Shown piece by piece: positions 19,059 to 28,215 of a stretch of 64,000 nt of DNA. The stretch comes from Acidobacteriaceae bacterium (GTDB lineage: Bacteria; Acidobacteriota; Terriglobia; Terriglobales; Acidobacteriaceae), in NCBI GenBank assembly GCA_021323655.1, contig JAJPKO010000037.1, positions 124,001-188,000 on the forward strand. Reading direction: 5' to 3'. A program made the position numbers and the translations under genes. Each line of letters opens with the position of its first letter. Within the stretch, counting starts at the first letter, position 1. Under the pieces are notes generated by a model. The model saw nothing but the letters and a program-made list of their open reading frames with translations, was not told the origin of the DNA and did no database searches.

Positions 19059-21458
19059 TTAAGGCAGAGCAAACGCTATGTAGAAGCCGTCGTCCACGTG
19101 TTTGAACTTGCTGCCGCCTGCAGCGATGACGATGTATTGCTTGCCGTCCACCATATAGGTAGTTGGCGTGGCGGTTGCGGCGTAAGGCAGCTGGTATTGC
19201 CAGAGCAATTTTCCGGTATGGCTGTCGAAGGCGCGAATTTTGTTGTCGAAGACAGTGGCGCCGATGACGACCAGGCCGCCTGCGGTCACGATGGGGCCGC
19301 CGTAGTTTTCGGTTCCGGTGGTGGGCACGCCTTTTGCGGCCAGTTCCGGGTATTCGCCGAGTGGGACCTGCCACAGGTACTTGCCGGTGTTCAGATCAAT
19401 GGCGCTAAGAGTACCCCAGGGCGGCGTGATGGCAGGATAACCATCGGGGTCGAGAAAGCGGTGATAGCCGGTGAAGCGGTAGCGGTCCATCTCTGCGATA
19501 GCGGGGTCTGCCTGTTCGGGGGACGGGTCAGAAACACCGAGGAAGCGAGCGAGAGATTTCATATCGGCAGTGGAAATGCGCGCTGCGGTGAAGGCAGGCA
19601 TGCGGCCACGGCCGGTACGAACGATGTTGTTGAGCTGCTGCGTGGTGATGCGATTGCCTATTCCGATGAGCGAAGGAAAGGACGGGGCGATGCCCTCCTG
19701 GTGATCACCGTGACAGATGGCGCACTGCTTTGCATAGACGCTGGCTCCGTGAGGATCTGCCGGAGATTCATCGGAGCCGAGACTGCGGTGTTGCAGCTCC
19801 TTATCATTGGAATCGGCAGCGCCGGGGTCTTTGCCTGATTTGAGATAGTGCAGGAGCGCGGTGAGCTGCGCATCCTGAATATTGGGGAACGAGGGCATGC
19901 GGCCTTTTCCGGCATGGATGGTTTCGATGATCTTCTGGTCGGAGAGGCGCTTGTCAATGCCGATGAGAGAGGGGAATTCCGGAGGTGATCCGACGCGGTC
20001 ATCGCGATGGCAGAGAGAACACTGCGTGCGATAGGTGCGTAGGCCCAGGCCCGCGGTCTGGTCATTGACGGCAAGACCGCCAGTGTAAACCACATTGTTG
20101 GCGTTGATGTAGATGACTCCGGTGGACGGGTCTACGCCGGGGCCGCCCCATTCAGCTCCGCCATCAAAACCGGGGACGACGAGGGTTTCTTTGCCGACGG
20201 ACAGGGGAAAGAACTGGCTGGTGGCTTGAATGAAGGTCTTGAACTGCTTAACTGCGTATTCGTGCGCGGCTGGTGTGCGCTGCGTGAGGTCGTTGATAGT
20301 GAGGGACTGGCGCGTGAACGGAGCGGGCAATGCCGGGAATGGCTGGGTCTTTGAGGCGACTTCTCCGGGCACGGTGCTGGCGGGAACGGGGCGTTCTTGC
20401 ACGGGAAAGAGCGGGGCGCCTGTCTCACGATTGAGAACGAAAAGGAAACCCTGCTTGGTGGTCTGCGCGACAGCGTCTACCAGTTTGCCATTGTGCCTGA
20501 CGGTAAGAAGAACGGGCGGCGCGGGGAAATCGCGGTCCCAGATGTCGTGATGCACGCCTTGAAAGCTCCAGATAAGCTTGCCGGTGGCGGCGTTGAGGGC
20601 GAGAAGGCTGTCGGCGTAACGATCATCCCCGGCGCGGGCACCTCCGTAGAAGTCGGGCACGGCAGAGCCGGTGGGCACGTAGACGATGCCGCGTTTGTCA
20701 TCCACGGTCATGCCCGCCCAGTTGTTCGCGGCCCCGGCGATCTTCCATGCGTCCTTGGGCCATGTCTCATGGCCGGGCTCGCCGGGCCTGGGGATGGTGT
20801 GGAAGTCCCAGACGAGCTTGCCGGTGTGTACGTCAAAGGCGCGGATGTCTCCGGGAGGTGCGGGAGGGGTTTCAGGATTGCGGCCGCCTACGATGATGAG
20901 ATCTTTATAGATGACGCCGGGGCTGGTGAGGACGATGGACTGCTTGCGGTAGTCGCCACGGAGGCCTTTGCGGAGATCAATGCGGCCATTCTCGCCGAAG
21001 GCCGTGACCGGGTGGCCGGTAGCGGCATCGAGCTCGTAGAGGTAATTCATGATGCCGCAGAGCAGAAACTGCTGCTGGCCGTTGGTCCAATAGGCGATGC
21101 CGCGGGCGGGCTGGTCGGCGGTGATGCCGGCGTCGAATTTCCAGATGAGCTTGCCGTTGGTGGCGTCTACGGCGATGACCTTCTGCGAAGCGGTATAGGC
21201 ATACATAACACGGCCTACAACCAGCGGATTGGTCTGAATGCCTTCTCCGCCTTCATGCGTGTCGAACTGCCATGCCACTTTGAGACGCCGGACGTTGCGG
21301 CGATTGATCTGCGTAAGAGAAGAATAGTGGCCAGGGGACCATTGTCCTCCTGCAATGGCTGGCGTGTTGCTGGGATTTTGCGCAGCAAAGCCGGCGATGG
21401 GAACGAGGAAGCAGAGGGCAAAAGAGACGCAAACTTTTGTGAGGCTCTTATGGTTCAA
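19059..21458 (-). CDS. PQQ-dependent dehydrogenase (membrane GDH/ADH-like propeller) with two cytochrome c motifs inserted
   Basis: PQQ propeller repeats ('ALNAATGKLIWSFQ', 'HHDIWDRDFPAPPVLL', 'AIDLNTGKYLWQVPLGE'), CSLCH and CAICH heme motifs; ORF extends to 21548 but its first residues are encoded by a REP-like hairpin, so start is probably downstream (TTG 21458 is one option). Confidence 0.85.
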   Translation of the reverse strand: MNHKSLTKVCVSFALCFLVPIAGFAAQNPSNTPAIAGGQWSPGHYSSLTQINRRNVRRLKVAWQFDTHEGGEGIQTNPLVVGRVMYAYTASQKVIAVDATNGKLIWKFDAGITADQPARGIAYWTNGQQQFLLCGIMNYLYELDAATGHPVTAFGENGRIDLRKGLRGDYRKQSIVLTSPGVIYKDLIIVGGRNPETPPAPPGDIRAFDVHTGKLVWDFHTIPRPGEPGHETWPKDAWKIAGAANNWAGMTVDDKRGIVYVPTGSAVPDFYGGARAGDDRYADSLLALNAATGKLIWSFQGVHHDIWDRDFPAPPVLLTVRHNGKLVDAVAQTTKQGFLFVLNRETGAPLFPVQERPVPASTVPGEVASKTQPFPALPAPFTRQSLTINDLTQRTPAAHEYAVKQFKTFIQATSQFFPLSVGKETLVVPGFDGGAEWGGPGVDPSTGVIYINANNVVYTGGLAVNDQTAGLGLRTYRTQCSLCHRDDRVGSPPEFPSLIGIDKRLSDQKIIETIHAGKGRMPSFPNIQDAQLTALLHYLKSGKDPGAADSNDKELQHRSLGSDESPADPHGASVYAKQCAICHGDHQEGIAPSFPSLIGIGNRITTQQLNNIVRTGRGRMPAFTAARISTADMKSLARFLGVSDPSPEQADPAIAEMDRYRFTGYHRFLDPDGYPAITPPWGTLSAIDLNTGKYLWQVPLGEYPELAAKGVPTTGTENYGGPIVTAGGLVVIGATVFDNKIRAFDSHTGKLLWQYQLPYAATATPTTYMVDGKQYIVIAAGGSKFKHVDDGFYIAFALP

Positions 21459-21507
21459 GATTGACCCGGGTTTATGGCTCTCTGGTGGACGGTCGCAAAC
21501 ATAAGGT

Positions 21508-21546
21508 GTTGCAAGCCCATGTCTCAAAATCGAGACGTGGGGCAAC
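21508..21546. repeat. REP-like hairpin copy 1 (CCCATGTCTC-AAAATC-GAGACGTGGG)
   Basis: Near-identical to perfect hairpin at 25682-25707; one G:T mismatch, plus outer GTTGC/GCAAC stem. Confidence 0.75.
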
Positions 21547-21661
21547 AACCTCTTCTACTGCAGCGTAACGAATTTGCTGCGACGGCCACCTTGTGAATGA
21601 AACCCATAGTAAACGAAAACCAGATGAGATTGGCCATGGAATTGCCCCGCTTCAATGATTT

Positions 21662-22408
21662 TTATGTGACGCAGTGGGCGTTCGGGTCCCGGACATAGCC
21701 AAGATCGGGAGCGGGGGTAAAGGTGCCATTGCCATTGCCGAGCATGACGTCGAACGTGTCCCCGTCATCGTCGTCGTAGACCACGGCGAGGTCGGGAACG
21801 CCATCACCGTTGAAGTCGGCGGCGGAAAGATGCGGGGACTTCCCGCGCATTCTGAGGGAGAAGGACCAGGCGCGGCGAAATTCACCTTTGGCGTCGCCGA
21901 GGAGCACGGTCACAGCACTGGCGCGCCAGTCGGAGACGGCAATGTCCGGAGTACCGTCACGGTTGAAATCGGCAACAGCGATGGAGACAACGGAATCGAA
22001 TCGAGCAATGGGTTTGGGAGGGAGCAGTTTTCCGGTGCCATCGCCGGGAAAGAGAAAGATTGTGCCACTGCTGTCTCCGAGCATGACGTCAGGAGTGCCG
22101 TCGCGGTTGAAATCGGCAGCGATGATGGTGCTCGGAGCAGGGCCAGAGATGGCGATGGAGGTTTCCTGTGTGAAGGATCCGTCCGGGTGGCCAAGAAGGA
22201 TGATGAGATGCGCCTGGCCGGGGTCGTTCTGCTCTGGAAAGACTACCTTGGCGAGATCGGCAATGCCGTCGTGGTTGAAATCGGCAGTGATGATCAGGGT
22301 GGGGTCGTCGTCAGCGTCGTCTTTTGATTGCGCATGCAACGGCGCGATGATCGCGGCGAGCGCAATGAGAGTGGCGAGGCAGCGCATTTTGCAGGCGGCA
22401 GAAAGCAT
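21662..22408 (-). CDS. secreted FG-GAP/VCBS repeat protein
   Basis: Repeats 'ADFNHDGIADLAKVVF', 'ADFNRDGTPDVMLGD', 'ADFNRDGTPDIAVSD', 'ADFNGDGVPDLAVVYDDDDGD'. Confidence 0.85.
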   Translation of the reverse strand: MLSAACKMRCLATLIALAAIIAPLHAQSKDDADDDPTLIITADFNHDGIADLAKVVFPEQNDPGQAHLIILLGHPDGSFTQETSIAISGPAPSTIIAADFNRDGTPDVMLGDSSGTIFLFPGDGTGKLLPPKPIARFDSVVSIAVADFNRDGTPDIAVSDWRASAVTVLLGDAKGEFRRAWSFSLRMRGKSPHLSAADFNGDGVPDLAVVYDDDDGDTFDVMLGNGNGTFTPAPDLGYVRDPNAHCVT

Positions 22409-22620
22409 GATGCTTCTTAAGAAAGAGTAACTCCTACACTTGAATCGTGCTTGTGTTTTGCGCTTTGTAAAACAACCTCATCAATATGGAATATGGACGC
22501 ACGCATTTTTCGAGGCTTTGTGCTTTATACGAAGTTTTGAGTGTTGCCCCTTCCCAGGGGTATCACTAAAGCGTTATTCTTCATAACCAAAGAAACATTC
22601 TCGCCTCAGAAGGAGTTTTC

Positions 22621-23499
22621 TTGCGCAATTCCAGAAAATCCATCGGTCTGGTTGTGGCCTTTTTTGTCCTTGGAATGTGCGGGCTGACGAGCGCGGCCCA
22701 GCAATTAAGCGATGCCTCCGGTCAGCCGTCTGCTCCCCATGCGAAGCAGGTGCATGTGAAGCATGTGCTGGTGATTGGTGAGACAAAAGGCTTTGAGCAC
22801 GATTCTGTTTCCGCAGCGATGAATGCCATTTACGACATGGGCAAAGAAAGCGGGCTGTGGGACACGGAGATGCGCACGGATACAGAGCTGCTCACGAAAA
22901 AAGACCTGGGACGGAATGCGAAGAACCTGGATCATTTCGATGTTCTGGTTTTTGCCAGCACGACGGGCGAGCTGGACATGGACGCGGACCAGAAGCGGGA
23001 CATGATGTCGTTCATCAAAGAAGATGGAAAAGGGTTTGTGGGAATCCATGCGGCGCTGGATACGAATTACACCTGGCCCGAATATGGCGAAATGATTGGC
23101 GGCTGGTTTGACCAGCACCCCTGGATGACATTCAATGCGCCCATCATCAATGAGTCCCCTGACTTCCCTGCCGTGCGGCACTTTCCGAAAGAATTTGTGA
23201 AATACGATGAGATTTATCAGCCAAAGGACTGGTTGCGCGACAAGGTGAATGTGCTGCTCAGCCTGGATCCGTCGAAGCTGAATTATGAAAACAACCCGCG
23301 CATTCACCGCACGGACCACGATTTTGCAGTGGCGTGGTGCAAGATGTACGGCAAGGGACGCGTGTTCTACTCCACGCTGGGGCATACGGAAGAGGCGTGG
23401 CAAGACCCTGACATTCGCAAGATGTATTTTGAGGCGATCAAGTGGGCCATGGGATTGACGGAAGGAAGCACTACTCCGCATCCGCGCCCGGCGCGCTAG
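22621..23499 (+). CDS. ThuA-domain protein (TTG start), signal peptide
   Basis: 'VLVIGETKGFEHDSVSAAMNAIYDMG', 'GFVGIHAALDTNYTWPEYGEMIGGWFDQHPW', 'GRVFYSTLGHTEEAWQDP'. Confidence 0.87.
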   Translation: MRNSRKSIGLVVAFFVLGMCGLTSAAQQLSDASGQPSAPHAKQVHVKHVLVIGETKGFEHDSVSAAMNAIYDMGKESGLWDTEMRTDTELLTKKDLGRNAKNLDHFDVLVFASTTGELDMDADQKRDMMSFIKEDGKGFVGIHAALDTNYTWPEYGEMIGGWFDQHPWMTFNAPIINESPDFPAVRHFPKEFVKYDEIYQPKDWLRDKVNVLLSLDPSKLNYENNPRIHRTDHDFAVAWCKMYGKGRVFYSTLGHTEEAWQDPDIRKMYFEAIKWAMGLTEGSTTPHPRPAR

Positions 23500-23522
23500 T
23501 CTGAAAACCCTGAGGGCATTCG

Positions 23523-24683
23523 ATGAAAAGGATTGGAATGGGGCTGATTGGCCCTGGATTTGTTGCTGCGCACCATCTGGATGCAGTTCGACGGTTGGGT
23601 GATGTAGACATTGTTGCAATTGCCGGGTCTTCACAGGAATCGGCGGAGAAGAAGGCGCGGGCATACAAGGTAGATCGTGCGTATGGGGACTACAAGGCGC
23701 TGATTGCTGATCCTGATATCCAAGTAATTCATAACACGACGCCGAACTATCTTCATCTTCCAGTGACGCTTGCTGCGCTGGAGGCGGGCAAGCATGTGAT
23801 TTCAGACAAGCCGCTGGCGCTGAATGCGCAGGAAGGCCGGAAGCTGCGCGATGCAGCGCTAGCGGCCAAAGTGGCGCATGTGGTGACGTTCAATTATCGC
23901 GGAAATCCGCTGGTGCAGCAGGCGCGCGGGATGATTGCGCGGGGTGAAATCGGCGCTCTGAGTTTTATCCACGGCTTTTATTTCCAGGACTGGATGACGA
24001 CCCCAAATGTTTATTCGTGGCGGTCGGACCCGGCGAAGGGAGGTGTGACATCGGCGCTTGGAGATATTGGTTCGCACTGGTGCGATGTGGCGGAGCATAT
24101 CTCTGGCATGAAAATTGTGTCGGTGCTGGCGGATCTTGCGACGGTGGTGCCGGTGCGATATTCGGCGGGAGCTTCGGCGGAGGCGTTCTCTTCAACTGTG
24201 GCAGGTGAAAGACGGCCGGTTGAGGTGCAGGCGGAAGACCTGGCGAGCGTTCTGCTGCGTTTTGAAAACGGAGCGCGAGGCTGCTTCTCTGTGGGACAGG
24301 TGCTGCCGGGACACAAAAATGATTTGCAAATTGAGTTGAACGGACGGACCTCTTCCCTGAAGTGGAGACAGGAAGAGCAGAACGAACTTTGGATCGGGCA
24401 CTATAACAAGCCCAACTGCATGATGGCGAAAGACCCGTCTCTGATTGCGAGCGATGCTCTTCCCTATGTTCATCTGCCGGGCGGGCATCAGGAATCCTGG
24501 GCCGATGCATTTCGCAATGTGATTCAGGATGCATACACATGGATCCGCGAAGGCGGACATCCCGAAGCAAAGCCAGCACCGCTGCCTACGTTTGAAGACG
24601 GCTACCGCTCAACGTGCCTGATTGATGCCATGCTGAAAAGCCATGCGGCAGGCGGAGTGTGGACCAGCGTGGAACAGAACTAA
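23523..24683 (+). CDS. Gfo/Idh/MocA family oxidoreductase
   Basis: 'IGMGLIGPGFVAAHHLDAVRRL', 'HVISDKPLALNAQEGRKL', 'TFNYRGNP', 'DIGSHWCDVAEHISG'. Confidence 0.9.
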   Translation: MKRIGMGLIGPGFVAAHHLDAVRRLGDVDIVAIAGSSQESAEKKARAYKVDRAYGDYKALIADPDIQVIHNTTPNYLHLPVTLAALEAGKHVISDKPLALNAQEGRKLRDAALAAKVAHVVTFNYRGNPLVQQARGMIARGEIGALSFIHGFYFQDWMTTPNVYSWRSDPAKGGVTSALGDIGSHWCDVAEHISGMKIVSVLADLATVVPVRYSAGASAEAFSSTVAGERRPVEVQAEDLASVLLRFENGARGCFSVGQVLPGHKNDLQIELNGRTSSLKWRQEEQNELWIGHYNKPNCMMAKDPSLIASDALPYVHLPGGHQESWADAFRNVIQDAYTWIREGGHPEAKPAPLPTFEDGYRSTCLIDAMLKSHAAGGVWTSVEQN

Positions 24684-24698
24684 GAGGAGCAACCCTGG

Positions 24699-25658
24699 AT
24701 GAAACTTGGAGTATTTACAGCACTGCTTTCGCAGATGCCACTGGAAGATGCACTGAACAAGCTGAAGTCTTATGGCATCAGCAGGGTGGAACTTGGAACC
24801 GGCAATTATCCCGGAGATGCGCACTGCAAGCTTTCCATGCTGGACGATACGAATGCGCTCAAGGACTTTAAGAAGAAGCTGGATGATCATGGATTTTCAA
24901 TCAGCGCGCTGAGCTGCCATGGAAACCCGCTGCATCCGAACCCGGCGCTGGCGAAACAGGCGCAGGAGACAAACCGCAAGAGCATCCTGCTGGCGGAGAA
25001 GCTGGGTGTTCCGGTGGTGGTGGATTTTTCGGGCTGCCCTGGCGATTCTGCTGAAGCAAGATCACCGAACTGGATCACGTGCCCGTGGCCACCGGATTAT
25101 CTGGATACGTTGAAGTGGCAGTGGGAGGAGGTTGTTACTCCGTACTGGATGGAACGCGGGAAGTTTGCTGCTGACCACGGGGTGAAGATTGCGATTGAGA
25201 TGCATCCGGGGTTTGTCGTTTACAGCCCTGAGACGTTGTTCCGTTTGCGGGAAATTGCCGGGCCAGCGGTGGGCTGCAACTATGACCCGAGTCATATGTT
25301 CTGGCAGCAGATTGACCCGATTGCCGCGATACGCGTGTTGGGAGATGCGATTTTTCATGTCCATGCGAAAGACACGCAGCTGTACCCTTCGAACCTTGCG
25401 CGGACTGGAGTGCTGGATACGAAGCCTTATACGGATGAGCGCAATCGCGGATGGATCTTCAGGACCTGCGGATATGGTCATGGTGCGGAATGGTGGAAAG
25501 AGTTTGTCTCGACGCTGCGTCTCTATGGATATGACGGAGTGCTTTCTATCGAGCACGAAGATAGCCTGCTTTCCGCCGAAGAAGGGCTTTCAAGAGCGGC
25601 ACAGTTTTTAAGCGATATTATTTTGAAAGAGAAGCCTGGAGCGGCGTGGTGGGTTTAG
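24699..25658 (+). CDS. sugar phosphate isomerase/epimerase (TIM barrel, AP endonuclease 2-like)
   Basis: 'RVELGTGNYPGDAHCKLSMLDD', 'CNYDPSHMFWQQIDPIAAIRVLGDAIFHVHAKDTQL', 'GVLSIEHEDSL'. Confidence 0.9.
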   Translation: MKLGVFTALLSQMPLEDALNKLKSYGISRVELGTGNYPGDAHCKLSMLDDTNALKDFKKKLDDHGFSISALSCHGNPLHPNPALAKQAQETNRKSILLAEKLGVPVVVDFSGCPGDSAEARSPNWITCPWPPDYLDTLKWQWEEVVTPYWMERGKFAADHGVKIAIEMHPGFVVYSPETLFRLREIAGPAVGCNYDPSHMFWQQIDPIAAIRVLGDAIFHVHAKDTQLYPSNLARTGVLDTKPYTDERNRGWIFRTCGYGHGAEWWKEFVSTLRLYGYDGVLSIEHEDSLLSAEEGLSRAAQFLSDIILKEKPGAAWWV

Positions 25659-25681
25659 TAGTTATCGGAGAGGTGCTGCTG

Positions 25682-25707
25682 CCCACGTCTCAAAATCGAG
25701 ACGTGGG
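25682..25707. repeat. REP-like hairpin copy 2 (CCCACGTCTC-AAAATC-GAGACGTGGG)
   Basis: Perfect 10-bp stem with AAAATC loop; same loop and stem as 21516-21541. Confidence 0.8.
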
Positions 25708-25769
25708 GGTACCTGCTACTTACAGAACCCCACTTATGAAAGTTCTTCCTGTAATCTGAGATACGAATT

Positions 25770-27167
25770 ATGAATCGAAGGCAATTTCTTTCTTCAGCAG
25801 GAATTTTTTTAGCCGGTAAGTCCCTTCATGCGCTGGCACCTCGTCCTTTTGTACCTGCTCCGGGAGCGGCGAAGGCAGACCACACGCTGCGCATTGAACC
25901 GTGCACGCTTGAGATCGGGCCTGGAGTTTCCGTGAAGACGATCGCATATAACGGTCAGGTGCCGGGGCCGCTGCTTCGGTTGCGGGAGGGCGTTCCTGTG
26001 ACGATTGATGTAACCAACGCCTCAGACAATGCCGATATTGTCCACTGGCATGGGCTGGCGATTGATTCTTATAACGACGGCGCGATGGAAGAAGGCTCGC
26101 CGATGATTCCGGCCGAGCACACGCAGCGCTATTCCTTTACGCCGCGGCCCGCGGGAACGCGCTGGTATCACACACATGCGGGCGCCAACGACAATCTGGC
26201 GATGGGCACGTATACGGGCCAATTCGGTTTTTTGCTGGTGGAGGGCAAGGAGCAGCCGGCGCACTATGACCAGGAGATCTATCTGGCCATTCACCACTGG
26301 GAACCGTCTTTTGTACCCATGGTGGAAACGATGCGCATGGAGTCCTCGAACAATCCGCTTACGACTGGGTCGGACGTGGGCTACAAATACGCCACGATAA
26401 ATGCGCACATGCTCGGCGCGGGAGAACCGATCCGCGTGAAACATGGGCAACGAGTGTTGTTTCGCCTGCTGAACGCGAGCGCAACGGAGAATGTTGTTCT
26501 GGCGCTGCCAGGGCACACGTTCAAGGTGATGGCGATGGATGGCAATCCTGTGCCGAATCCGAAGCCGGTGGAAGTGCTTTCGCTCGCGGTGGCTGAACGC
26601 ATTGATGCCGTGGTGGAGATGAACTCGCCGGGCGTGTGGGTGCTGGGATCGACGCTAGAAAAAGTACGCCAGATGGGGTTGGGGATTGTTGTTGAGTATG
26701 CGGGCAGGAAAGGCGCTCCTGTGTGGAAAGATCCCGCCGCTTCCGAATGGGACTACACGCAGTTTGCCAATCCTGTAGTTGCAGCAAAACCGGATGAAAC
26801 GTTTACGCTGACATTTCGCGATATTGGCCCGCAGCATGGATCGAAGTTTGACACGTGGACGATCAATAACCAATCGTGGCCGGACATTGAACCGCTGATA
26901 GTGCAGAAAGGCAAACGCTACCGCCTCGTTTTCCGCAATGGAAGCGGAGACCAGCATCCTCTGCATCTGCACCGTCATACGTTTGAAGTGACAAAGATTG
27001 GCGAGAAACAGATCAGCGGACTGAGAAAAGATGTGATTAACGTAATGCCGCTGGACAGCGTGGAAGTGGATTTTGTCGCCGATAATCCTGGCGATACGCT
27101 GTGGCATTGCCACCAGCAACTGCACATGGACTATGGGTTCATGCAACTGATTAAGTACGCAGGGTGA
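25770..27167 (+). CDS. multicopper oxidase, Tat-exported
   Basis: Tat-like 'NRRQFLSSAG'; Cu motifs 'HWHG', 'WYHTHAG', 'HPLHLH', 'HCHQQLHMDYGF'. Confidence 0.92.
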   Translation: MNRRQFLSSAGIFLAGKSLHALAPRPFVPAPGAAKADHTLRIEPCTLEIGPGVSVKTIAYNGQVPGPLLRLREGVPVTIDVTNASDNADIVHWHGLAIDSYNDGAMEEGSPMIPAEHTQRYSFTPRPAGTRWYHTHAGANDNLAMGTYTGQFGFLLVEGKEQPAHYDQEIYLAIHHWEPSFVPMVETMRMESSNNPLTTGSDVGYKYATINAHMLGAGEPIRVKHGQRVLFRLLNASATENVVLALPGHTFKVMAMDGNPVPNPKPVEVLSLAVAERIDAVVEMNSPGVWVLGSTLEKVRQMGLGIVVEYAGRKGAPVWKDPAASEWDYTQFANPVVAAKPDETFTLTFRDIGPQHGSKFDTWTINNQSWPDIEPLIVQKGKRYRLVFRNGSGDQHPLHLHRHTFEVTKIGEKQISGLRKDVINVMPLDSVEVDFVADNPGDTLWHCHQQLHMDYGFMQLIKYAG

Positions 27168-27186
27168 TGTGAAGGTAACTGTTGGA

Positions 27187-28215
27187 ATGATAAAGAAGCT
27201 CTGTACTGTAACTCTGATGGCAATAGCTGCATGGTTTTTCCCGATGGGAAGTGGCGCGCAGACACAGACCAATCATGAAGAAGGCGCCCAAGCATATGCA
27301 AAGCACTGCTCCATCTGCCATGGAGATCATCGCGAAGGCAATCTGCCTGGGTTTCCTCCGCTGCTGGACATAAGCCGGCAGTTGAACGATCAGCAAATGG
27401 CCACTCTGATCCATACAGGAAAAGGCCGCATGCCGGCGTTTCCTAAAATGCCGCAGGAAGAGTTGATGGCGCTGATTCGCTTTCTGCACAGCGATGATCT
27501 GTCAGCAGGAGCAGCCCATGGAGAGGAGGGTGGTGCGAATGTGGCCGATGCGGGACGGCGCCTCTTCCAGCGTAACTGCGCGTTTTGCCATGGACGAGAC
27601 GCCGCGGGTGGAGAAACCGGCCCAGACCTGACGCGCTCAAAACTGGCACTGGCGGATGTGAATGGCGACAAGATTGGCGAAGTTGTGAGGAACGGGCGGC
27701 CTGATAAAAAGATGCCCGCATTCAATTTCTCCAGTGATGAGATTCGCAGCATCGCTGCATTCATCCACGCACAGCAAAAGAAAGCTGCGGAGCACCCGGG
27801 AGGACGACGCGGCGTGGACGTTGCCGACTTGCAGACAGGAAATGCTGCTGACGGCAAAGCGTACTTCAATGGCGCGGGAGGCTGCGCGAAGTGCCACTCA
27901 CCCACAGGCGATCTTGCTGGTATCGCTTCGCGGTTTGAGGGGCTTCAGCTCGAGGAGCGCATGCTTTATCCACGCAATACGAAGACAAAGGTGAATGTCA
28001 CGCTCCCGTCGGGAGAAAAGATCAGCGGCGTGCTGGCGTACCGTGATGAATTTACGATTGGGCTGCGCGACAGCGACGGGACATACCACTCCTGGCCGAC
28101 GAGCCGCGTCCGCTTCACGGTGGACTCGCCTGTGGATGCGCATGTGGAGCTGTTCAGCAAGTATACGGACAAAGATATCCATGACCTGATGGCATATCTG
28201 CAAACCCTGCGGTGA
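27187..28215 (+). CDS. secreted triheme c-type cytochrome
   Basis: Three CxxCH motifs: CSICH, CAFCH, CAKCH; signal peptide MIKKLCTVTLMAIAAWFFPMGSGAQ. Confidence 0.9.
   Translation: MIKKLCTVTLMAIAAWFFPMGSGAQTQTNHEEGAQAYAKHCSICHGDHREGNLPGFPPLLDISRQLNDQQMATLIHTGKGRMPAFPKMPQEELMALIRFLHSDDLSAGAAHGEEGGANVADAGRRLFQRNCAFCHGRDAAGGETGPDLTRSKLALADVNGDKIGEVVRNGRPDKKMPAFNFSSDEIRSIAAFIHAQQKKAAEHPGGRRGVDVADLQTGNAADGKAYFNGAGGCAKCHSPTGDLAGIASRFEGLQLEERMLYPRNTKTKVNVTLPSGEKISGVLAYRDEFTIGLRDSDGTYHSWPTSRVRFTVDSPVDAHVELFSKYTDKDIHDLMAYLQTLR

Noticed and set aside
20397-21464. 355-aa plus-strand ORF overlapping the PQQ dehydrogenase
   Set aside because: Antisense to recognisable propeller sequence; low-complexity G/A/V-rich translation with no domain.
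22705-23664. 319-aa minus-strand ORF over ThuA and the start of the Gfo/Idh gene
   Set aside because: Antisense to two well-supported genes; no domain signal.
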